Shown here in pieces: positions 8,203-12,975 of a DNA stretch of 12,975 bases. The position numbers were made by a program, and so were the translations under genes. The notes under the pieces were generated by a model. The model saw nothing but the letters and a program-made list of their open reading frames with translations. It ran no database searches and had not been told where the DNA came from. Origin of the DNA: Hyphomicrobiales bacterium (GTDB taxonomy: Bacteria; Pseudomonadota; Alphaproteobacteria; Rhizobiales; Aestuariivirgaceae); the NCBI GenBank assembly GCA_027051995.1, contig JALUFY010000169.1:937-13911 (forward strand). The letters are read 5' to 3'. The stretch's first letter is position 1. The number at the start of each line of letters is the position of its first letter.

Positions 8203-8295
8203 CGCGCCGGCGTGTGCGAGGGTGTTGATGGCCGTCCATCGTCCCGCCTGACGGAAAGGCGCGGGCGGGGGCTTGAACGTCCTGAAATGCTAACC

Positions 8296-8313
8296 ATTCT
8301 CATATTCGGAATA
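8296..8313. promoter_or_regulatory. AT-rich palindrome upstream of the persulfide dioxygenase (candidate operator)
   Basis: TATTCGGAATA (8303-8313) is an exact odd-centred palindrome, and ATTC at 8296-8299 pairs with GAAT at 8309-8312 across nine bases. This is the only AT-rich stretch in the 152-base gap and probably holds the promoter. Persulfide dioxygenases of this type are often controlled by persulfide-sensing ArsR-family repressors (BigR, SqrR) that bind AT-rich palindromes, so such a role is possible but unproven. Confidence 0.35.
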
Positions 8314-8354
8314 ACTTATACACGCGCGGACAGGCGCGGCAGGCAGGGTGCGGC

Positions 8355-9266
8355 ATGAGGACAATGATGGAAGCCACAAAAGGAAAACAGGACACCGGAG
8401 TCTTGGCGCGTCCGGATGTGACGGGATTCTTCGATCCGCAAACCTCCACCATTTCCCATGTGGTGAAGGATCCGGCTTCGGAGCATTGCGCCATCATTGA
8501 CCCGGTTCTGGGATATGACGCCGCCTCGGGGCGCACGGACACCGGCCCGGCGGAGCGGCTGATCGCCCATGTGCGCGGCCATGGACTGCGCGTGGACTGG
8601 ATCATCGAGACCCATGCGCACGCCGATCACTTCTCCGCCGCGCCGCATGTGCGCGAGGCGCTGGGCGGCCGGGTGGCCATCGGCGGAGACATCCGGACGG
8701 TGCAGAAGGTGTTTGGCCGGATCTTCAATGACAAAAAGGCGCTGAAGGGCCGGGCGGAGGACTTCGATCATCTGTTCGAAGACGGCGAGGAATACCGCAT
8801 CGGCTCCCTGACGGCGCGGGCCATGCACACGCCGGGCCATACGCCGGCCTGCATGACCCATGTCATCGGCGATGCGGCTTTCGTTGGCGATACCCTCTTC
8901 ATGCCGGACGTGGGCACGGCGCGGGCCGACTTCCCCGGCGGGGACGCGCGGATGCTCTATCGCTCCATCCGGCGCATTCTCGCCCTGCCCGGCGAAACGC
9001 GCCTTTTCGTCTGTCACGACTATCCCCCGGAAGGGCGCGAACCCGCCTGGGAGACGACGGTGGCCGAGGAGCGCGCGGCCAACATCCATGTCCATGACGG
9101 CGTCAGCGAAGAGGCGTTCGTCCAGATGCGCGCCGGGCGTGACGCCACCCTGGCATTGCCGCGTCTCATCATCCCCTCCATTCAGGTGAACATCCACGCC
9201 GGGCGTCTGCCGGAGCCGGAGGACAACGGCGTGCGCTATCTGAAGGTTCCGTTGAATGTGCTGTGA
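8355..9266 (+). CDS. Metallo-beta-lactamase-fold persulfide dioxygenase (ETHE1/Blh type)
   Basis: The 303-residue protein has the metal motif THAHADH (His87, His89, Asp91, His92), His162 in HTPGHTPA, Asp179 in VGDTLF and His221 in VCHDYPP. The iron-binding His-His-Asp set and the GTARADFPGGDA segment match ETHE1-like and Blh persulfide dioxygenases, which oxidise glutathione persulfide to sulfite, rather than glyoxalase II. The opening RPDVTGFFDPQTSTISHVVKDP and the IDPVLGYD region are typical of the Blh branch found with BigR regulators. The C-terminal LPRLIIPSIQVNIHAGRLPEPEDNG is also typical, but no rhodanese or DUF442 domain is fused. The start is uncertain: 8355 has AGGG six bases upstream and 8367 has GAGG six bases upstream. 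The gene stands alone and ends in a strong terminator. No sulfide:quinone reductase or regulator gene is adjacent. Confidence 0.9.
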   Translation: MRTMMEATKGKQDTGVLARPDVTGFFDPQTSTISHVVKDPASEHCAIIDPVLGYDAASGRTDTGPAERLIAHVRGHGLRVDWIIETHAHADHFSAAPHVREALGGRVAIGGDIRTVQKVFGRIFNDKKALKGRAEDFDHLFEDGEEYRIGSLTARAMHTPGHTPACMTHVIGDAAFVGDTLFMPDVGTARADFPGGDARMLYRSIRRILALPGETRLFVCHDYPPEGREPAWETTVAEERAANIHVHDGVSEEAFVQMRAGRDATLALPRLIIPSIQVNIHAGRLPEPEDNGVRYLKVPLNVL

Positions 9267-9288
9267 GGCATTTACCGCTTGCCCCATC

Positions 9289-9326
9289 GCGGCGCGGGTT
9301 TTCCCCTCTCCTTTTTCCCGCGCCGC
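9289..9326. repeat. Perfect inverted repeat with an all-pyrimidine loop
   Basis: GCGGCGCGGG (9289-9298) and CCCGCGCCGC (9317-9326) form a perfect 10-bp stem around the 18-base loop TTTTCCCCTCTCCTTTTT. It begins 23 bases after the persulfide dioxygenase stop and precedes a separate intrinsic terminator. No T-run follows on either strand, so it is not a standard terminator; it may protect the mRNA 3' end or be a protein or RNA contact site. Confidence 0.7.
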
Positions 9327-9372
9327 CCGGCCCTGCGTGATTTTTCCTCCACTCCATCATGCAGGATGACCG

Positions 9373-9415
9373 CCCGCCAGCCCGGCTTCCCTCTCCGGGC
9401 TGGCGGGATTTTTTT
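9373..9415 (+). terminator. Strong intrinsic terminator after the persulfide dioxygenase
   Basis: A perfect 13-bp stem (CCCGCCAGCCCGG at 9373-9385 with CCGGGCTGGCGGG at 9395-9407), a 9-base loop and seven T at 9409-9415 form a textbook Rho-independent terminator. It stops plus-strand transcription before the convergent thpR gene, which ends at 9440. The minus strand lacks a T-run, so it acts in one direction. Confidence 0.92.
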
Positions 9416-9439
9416 GTCCCTGCCGCAGCGCTCCGGGCT

Positions 9440-9991
9440 TCAGGCGAGAGGCCAAGCGCGTTCGGCGATGTAGGGGCCGCCGCCGCGCGAGGGGCGGGCG
9501 GAATAGAGAATGAAGCGGGAAACCTCGAAGGGCCCGGCGGAGAACAGCCCGTGGGCGGAGACGAAATCGCGCACTTCGCGCAGATTCGCGCCCCGGCAAC
9601 GGGCGATGGTGACATGGGGGGTGAACTTGCGCCGCTCCGGTGGCAGGCCGGCGGACTGGCAGGCGCGTTCGATGGCGGCCCGCAGATGATCCAGCGCCGC
9701 GCTGTGCTCCACCCTGGCGTGGATGGAATGCGGCTTTCCGCCGCCGAACCAGTCCAGCCCGGACAGGCGCAGGGAGAAGGGATGCGCCCTGACGTGGCCC
9801 AAGGCCGTTTCGATCTCCAGCGCCGTGGCTTCATCGATGTCGCCGATGAAGCGCAATGTGATGTGATAATTCCCGGGATCGATCCAGCGCGCGCCATGAA
9901 CGCCGCCTTGCAGCAGGGCCAGCCGGGCGGCGATGGCTTCAGGGATTTCCAGTCCGGTGAACAGCCGGGGCATGGGCGCGGAGCCTTTCAT
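9440..9991 (-). CDS. thpR: RNA 2',3'-cyclic phosphodiesterase (2'-5' RNA ligase family)
   Basis: The 183-residue product has the two HxT motifs of the 2H phosphoesterase superfamily: HITLRF (His43, Thr45) and HVTIAR (His126, Thr128). The surrounding RLFTGLEIP, FIGDI and GPFEVSRFILY segments match ThpR. Members open 2',3'-cyclic phosphates on RNA and can ligate tRNA halves in vitro; the cellular role is unclear. The start at 9991 (MKGSAPMPRLF) has GAAGG six bases upstream; a later ATG at 9973 (MPRLFTGLEIP, 177 residues) fits the family N-terminus better but has a poorly spaced site. The reading frame stays open well beyond 9991, but that extension is antisense to the adenosyltransferase gene and was discarded. 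The gene is convergent with the persulfide dioxygenase and divergent from the adenosyltransferase across about 40 bp. Confidence 0.93.
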   Translation of the reverse strand: MKGSAPMPRLFTGLEIPEAIAARLALLQGGVHGARWIDPGNYHITLRFIGDIDEATALEIETALGHVRAHPFSLRLSGLDWFGGGKPHSIHARVEHSAALDHLRAAIERACQSAGLPPERRKFTPHVTIARCRGANLREVRDFVSAHGLFSAGPFEVSRFILYSARPSRGGGPYIAERAWPLA

Positions 9992-10013
9992 CTCTTGCCT
10001 TCGCGGGGCAATC

Positions 10014-10027
10014 CGGAGAATACTCCG
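10014..10027 (+). promoter_or_regulatory. Small hairpin covering the ribosome site of the adenosyltransferase gene
   Basis: CGGAG and CTCCG enclose the loop AATA and end three bases before the ATG at 10031. GGAG here is the only Shine-Dalgarno-like sequence upstream of that start, and it is paired within the stem. The hairpin could limit translation or bring the site closer to the start codon. The stem is just 5 bp, so chance is a real possibility. Confidence 0.3.
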
Positions 10028-10030
10028 CTC

Positions 10031-10603
10031 ATGGTCAAACTCAACAAAATATATACGCGCACGGGCGATGGCGGGGAATCGGGCTTGGCGGACGGCTCGC
10101 GCCTGCCGAAACATCATCCGCGTTTTATCGCCATCGGCGATGTGGACGAGACAAGCTCGCTGATCGGCGTGGCGCGGCTGCACGCTGAGGCGGCTCTGGA
10201 CGCCGATCTGGAGGCCATTCAGAACGACCTGTTCGATCTGGGGGCCGATCTGGCCACGCCCGATCCGCGCCAGAAGGGGGCGCTGCGCATCGATCCGGCG
10301 CAGGTGGAATGGCTGGAGAGGCGCATTGACGCGCTCAACGCGGAGCTTTCGCCGCTGCGCTCCTTCGTGCTGCCCGCCGGGGATCACGCGGCGGCGCATC
10401 TGCATGTGGCGCGCGCCGCCTGCCGCAGGGCCGAGCGCTCTCTGGCGGCGCTGGCGGCGATGGCCGGTCAGCATGTCAGCGCCGGAGCCGGGGCCTATCT
10501 GAACCGGCTGTCCGATTATCTGTTCGTCGCGGCGCGATACGCCAACGCGCAATCAGGCGGCGATGTGCTGTGGACGCCCGGAGCGGGCCGGAAAAGGACT
10601 TGA
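10031..10603 (+). CDS. Cob(I)alamin adenosyltransferase, PduO type
   Basis: The 190-residue protein shows the PduO-type pattern. KIYTRTGDGGESGLADGSRLPKHH at the N-terminus is the ATP-binding region, followed by the VDETSSLIG segment, SFVLPAGDHAAAHLH, the CRRAER motif (residues 131-136) and YLNRLSDYLF. It transfers the adenosyl group of ATP to cob(I)alamin, making coenzyme B12 for enzymes such as methylmalonyl-CoA mutase. The start at MVKLNKIYTRTG follows the family; the much longer upstream frame lies over thpR and is not coding. It is followed after 3 bases by the rhomboid gene, so the two are an operon, with etfBA next. This order beside ETF genes recurs in alphaproteobacteria and fits a link to acyl-CoA metabolism. 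The Glu-Thr-Ser-Ser after VD replaces the common ELNS, a modest variation. Confidence 0.94.
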   Translation: MVKLNKIYTRTGDGGESGLADGSRLPKHHPRFIAIGDVDETSSLIGVARLHAEAALDADLEAIQNDLFDLGADLATPDPRQKGALRIDPAQVEWLERRIDALNAELSPLRSFVLPAGDHAAAHLHVARAACRRAERSLAALAAMAGQHVSAGAGAYLNRLSDYLFVAARYANAQSGGDVLWTPGAGRKRT

Positions 10604-10606
10604 GCC

Positions 10607-11338
10607 ATGTTCCTGCCCCTGCACGACAGCGCGCCCTTGCGCGTCATCCGCTTCCAGTTCGTCACCGGCGTCATCATCGCGCTCAACGTGGCGGTGTTCC
10701 TGATCAGCCATTACGCGATCCCGCCCGCCGAGGTGAACCGGATTCCGCTGTCCTTCGGGGCCATTCCGGCGGTCATTACAGACAGGGCGGAGCTGGCGGC
10801 GGCCCTGCACGTCATCCCGGAAAAGGCGACGCTTTTTACCTACATGTTTCTGCATGGCGGCTGGATGCATCTGACCGGCAACATGCTTTTCATGTGGGTC
10901 TTCGCCGACAATGTGGAAGACGGCTTTGGCCATCTCGGTTTCATCGTCTTCTATTTCGTCTGCGGTCTGGCCGCCGTGGCGGCGCATATCGCTTTGTCGC
11001 CCGGCTCGCAGGCGCCGATCATCGGCGCTTCCGGCGCGGTGGCCGGGGTGCTGGGGGCCTATATCCTGCTGTTTCCGCGCTCGCGGGTGCTCTTTCTGCT
11101 GTTCATGCGCATCCCCCTGCGGCTGGCGGCGGTGTGGGTGCTGGCCGCCTGGCTGGGGTTTCAACTTTTCATGATCTATTCTGGCGGCGGCACCGCCGGG
11201 CATGTGGCCCTGTGGGCGCATGTGGGCGGTTTCGCGGCGGGATTTCTCATCACGCTGATCTTGCGCGGGCGCATTCTGCGCAGGCTGGGGATGGCGCGGA
11301 TCGTTTCGCTGGAGGCTGGAAAAGATCAAGAGGCCTGA
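10607..11338 (+). CDS. Rhomboid family intramembrane serine protease
   Basis: The 243-residue protein has about six transmembrane segments and the rhomboid catalytic dyad: Ser142 in IIGASGAVAG and His205 in WAHVGGFAAG. The conserved FLHGGWMHLTGNMLFMWVFADNVED block (His83, His88 and Asn92, the oxyanion and structural positions) is intact, so the enzyme should be active. It cleaves membrane proteins within or next to transmembrane helices; its substrate cannot be told from the sequence. The start follows the adenosyltransferase stop by three bases and has AAGGA eight bases upstream. No extra N-terminal zinc finger or C-terminal domain is present; the tail after residue 220 is short and basic. 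Being in an operon with a B12 enzyme may reflect only expression, as no shared function is known. Confidence 0.95.
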   Translation: MFLPLHDSAPLRVIRFQFVTGVIIALNVAVFLISHYAIPPAEVNRIPLSFGAIPAVITDRAELAAALHVIPEKATLFTYMFLHGGWMHLTGNMLFMWVFADNVEDGFGHLGFIVFYFVCGLAAVAAHIALSPGSQAPIIGASGAVAGVLGAYILLFPRSRVLFLLFMRIPLRLAAVWVLAAWLGFQLFMIYSGGGTAGHVALWAHVGGFAAGFLITLILRGRILRRLGMARIVSLEAGKDQEA

Positions 11339-11363
11339 TTTTCTGACCATTTTGGCGAAAATC
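11337..11363 (+). repeat. Nested inverted repeat at the rhomboid stop codon
   Basis: GATTTTC (11337-11343) and GAAAATC (11357-11363) form a 7-bp inverted repeat that includes two bases of the rhomboid stop codon; inside it CCA and TGG form a smaller one around TTT. It is AT-rich with no T-run after it, so it is at best a weak terminator. It might also be an operator upstream of etfB. Confidence 0.35.
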
Positions 11364-11387
11364 CGGGGAAAGAGGCGTCCACCGTCA

Positions 11388-11416
11388 TTGACAATCGCTT
11401 CCCGCTTGCCGATCTT
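11388..11416 (+). promoter_or_regulatory. Candidate promoter of etfBA
   Basis: A perfect TTGACA (11388-11393) is followed after 17 bases by GATCTT (11411-11416, 3 of 6 to the -10 consensus). It lies 60 bases before the etfB start. Loose -10 elements are common in alphaproteobacteria. It implies that etfBA can be transcribed separately from the adenosyltransferase-rhomboid operon. Confidence 0.45.
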
Positions 11417-11475
11417 GGCCTTCCGCTGATCCCGCCGGGCGGAAACCGGTGGCGCAATTTCGAGGGGAAACGCAG

Positions 11476-12225
11476 ATGAAAGTTCTTGTCCCGGTGAAAC
11501 GGGTGGTGGATTACAATGTGCGAATCCGGGTGAAGACGGACAAGACCGGCGTCGAGCTGGCCAATGTCAAGATGTCCATGAACCCCTTCGACGAAATCGC
11601 CGTGGAAGAGGCCATCCGCCTGAAGGAGGCGGGCAGGGCGGAAGAGATCATCGCCGTCTCCATCGGGCCGAAGGAGGCCGAACAGACCCTGCGCACGGCG
11701 CTGGCCATGGGCGCGGACAGGGCCATTCTGGTGCAGACGGAGGCGCGGACGGAGCCGCTGGCGGTGGCCAAATGCCTCAAGGCGGTGGCCGGGAAGGAGC
11801 AGCCGGAGATTGTCCTCATGGGCAAGCAGGCCATCGATGACGACTGCAACCAGACCGGCCAGATGCTCTCGGCGCTGCTAGGCTGGGGCCAGGCGGTGTT
11901 CATCTCTAAGCTGGAGATCGAGGGGGACGAGGCGCTCGTCACATGCGAGATCGACGATGGCCTGCGCACCATCGCGGTGAAGATGCCGCTGGTGGCGACG
12001 GCGGACCTGCGCCTCAACGAGCCGCGTTACGCCTCGCTGCCCAATATCATGAAGGCCAAGCGCAAGCCGCTGGAGACCACCACGCCGGAAGAGCTGGGGG
12101 TGGATGTTTCACCGCGTCTCGAAGTGCTGAAGGTGGACGAGCCGCCGGCGCGCGCGGCGGGCGAAATCGTCGCCGGCGTGGCGGAGCTTGTGGACAAACT
12201 GAAAAACGAAGCGGGAGTGCTCTGA
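11476..12225 (+). CDS. etfB: Electron transfer flavoprotein, beta subunit
   Basis: The 249-residue product has the usual length. It begins [14 protein letters not shown], with family signatures [31 protein letters not shown] and the recognition-loop region [17 protein letters not shown], which in human ETF-beta contacts acyl-CoA dehydrogenases. With EtfA it carries FAD and AMP and passes electrons from acyl-CoA dehydrogenases to ETF:quinone oxidoreductase. It reads as the canonical group, not the nitrogen-fixation FixA or bifurcating type. The start at 11476 has AGGGG eight bases upstream; an ATG at 11449 would add nine residues not seen in the family. It is one base from etfA, so the two are co-transcribed and probably co-translated. 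Confidence 0.97.
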   Translation: MKVLVPVKRVVDYNVRIRVKTDKTGVELANVKMSMNPFDEIAVEEAIRLKEAGRAEEIIAVSIGPKEAEQTLRTALAMGADRAILVQTEARTEPLAVAKCLKAVAGKEQPEIVLMGKQAIDDDCNQTGQMLSALLGWGQAVFISKLEIEGDEALVTCEIDDGLRTIAVKMPLVATADLRLNEPRYASLPNIMKAKRKPLETTTPEELGVDVSPRLEVLKVDEPPARAAGEIVAGVAELVDKLKNEAGVL

Positions 12226-12226
12226 C

Positions 12227-12975
12227 ATGGCCATGCTCGTTCTCGCCGAACATGACGGCAAGACCCTCAAGGAGGCCACGGCGCGGGCGCTGACCGCGGC
12301 GCTGCGAACCGGCGGGGAGGCGGATATCCTTGTGGCCGGGCATGACTGCGCCGCCGTGGCCGAAGCGGCGGCGAAATTGCAAGGCGCGCGCAAGGTGCTG
12401 CTGGCCGATGGCGAGAGCCTGGCGCATCAACTGGCCGGGCCGCTGACGGAGCTGATCATGCCGCTCATGGCGGATCATGACGGGCTTGTCGCGGCGGCGT
12501 CCACGACCGGCAAGAGCGCCGCGCCGCGCGTGGCGGCCCTGCTGGACGTGCCGCAAGTCTCGGAGATCACCGCCGTGGTGGACGCACAGACATTCGAGCG
12601 GCCCATCTACGCCGGCAACGCCATCGAGACGGTGAAAACGCCCGAGGGCAGGCAGGTGATCACCGTGCGCACGACGGCCTTCGAGGCGGCGCCGGAAGGG
12701 GGCGCGGCGGACATCGAGAGCATCGATGCGCCAGCGCCTTCCGCCATCGAGCGGTTCGTCTCGGAAGACCTGACCGTCTCGGACCGCCCGGAGCTGACAT
12801 CGGCGCGCGTCGTCATTTCCGGCGGGCGCGGCATGGGCTCGAAGGAGGGCTTCGCCATGCTGGAGCGGCTGGCGGAGAAGCTGGGCGGGGCCGTCGGGGC
12901 CTCGCGCGCGGCGGTGGACGCAGGGTTTGCCCCCAATGACTGGCAGGTGGGCCAGACCGGCAAGATGGTGGCGCC
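12227..12975 (+). CDS. etfA: Electron transfer flavoprotein, alpha subunit, 3' end cut by window
   Basis: The frame runs from ATG at 12227 to the window edge (249 codons) and lacks its C-terminus; full-length EtfA is about 310 residues. The N-terminus MAMLVLAEHDGKTLKEAT is typical. The C-terminal FAD-binding part begins with VVISGGRGMGSKEGF and continues with GASRAAVDAGFAPNDWQVGQTGK, where Arg and Ser residues bind FAD. The last glycine-rich FAD segment lies beyond the edge. Together with EtfB it forms the heterodimer that feeds electrons from fatty-acid and amino-acid oxidation into the respiratory chain. GGGAG nine bases upstream supports the start; ATG at 12233 is a less likely alternative. 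It follows the etfB stop after one base. Confidence 0.96.
   Translation, partial: MAMLVLAEHDGKTLKEATARALTAALRTGGEADILVAGHDCAAVAEAAAKLQGARKVLLADGESLAHQLAGPLTELIMPLMADHDGLVAAASTTGKSAAPRVAALLDVPQVSEITAVVDAQTFERPIYAGNAIETVKTPEGRQVITVRTTAFEAAPEGGAADIESIDAPAPSAIERFVSEDLTVSDRPELTSARVVISGGRGMGSKEGFAMLERLAEKLGGAVGASRAAVDAGFAPNDWQVGQTGKMVA

Noticed and set aside
8225..8270. Possible terminator after amrS (GATGG/CCATC and CCCGCC/GGCGGG arms)
   Set aside because: The stems are short and none is followed by a T-run on the plus strand, so termination is not supported.
8316..9287. Minus-strand frame of 323 residues opposite the persulfide dioxygenase
   Set aside because: It is a shadow frame of a protein with all metal ligands intact on the plus strand.
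9359..10030. N-terminal extension of the adenosyltransferase frame to 414 residues
   Set aside because: The extension crosses the terminator and lies antisense to thpR; the family N-terminus begins at MVKLNKIYTRTG (10031).
9992..10552. N-terminal extension of the thpR frame to 370 residues
   Set aside because: It is antisense to the adenosyltransferase gene and is not part of the known ThpR family.

Overview
The window is a GC-rich, gene-dense piece of chromosome. It most likely comes from an alphaproteobacterium. The evidence is a Mic60/mitofilin-type membrane protein (COG4223), a ccmC-ccmD-ccmG cytochrome c maturation cluster, an ETHE1/Blh-type persulfide dioxygenase, and the order cobalamin adenosyltransferase - rhomboid protease - etfB - etfA. 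The genus cannot be named from sequence alone. There are 14 protein genes. The two end genes (mic60 and etfA) run off the window. No tRNA, rRNA, CRISPR array, insertion sequence or phage gene was seen, and no gap between genes exceeds 300 bases.

Left half (1-7045), all on the minus strand. The gene order by transcription is memo (amrB), ccmC, ccmD, ccmG, acs, an L,D-transpeptidase, then mic60. ccmC-ccmD-ccmG are a tight operon whose stop and start codons overlap. acs has its own candidate promoter, centred on a 26-bp near-perfect palindrome, and a clean intrinsic terminator. The L,D-transpeptidase also ends in a strong terminator, so mic60 appears to be a separate unit.

Right half (7090-12975), mostly on the plus strand. 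The radical-SAM gene amrS is divergent from memo across only 44 bp. It is followed by a persulfide dioxygenase ending in a double hairpin region, then a convergent minus-strand RNA cyclic phosphodiesterase gene (thpR). Next come a PduO-type cob(I)alamin adenosyltransferase and a rhomboid protease as a two-gene operon, then etfB-etfA with their own candidate promoter.

The shared themes are respiration and acyl-CoA metabolism. Acs activates acetate, ETF passes electrons from acyl-CoA dehydrogenases to the quinone pool, the adenosyltransferase makes coenzyme B12, and CcmCDG attach haem to c-type cytochromes. The persulfide dioxygenase removes sulfane sulfur. The least understood piece is the Memo/AmrS pair, two of the three genes of the AmmeMemoRadiSam module, whose bacterial role is not established. 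Its third partner (AMMECR1) is not in this window. No wholly new multi-gene system was found. The best leads are this pair and several regulatory palindromes and hairpins.
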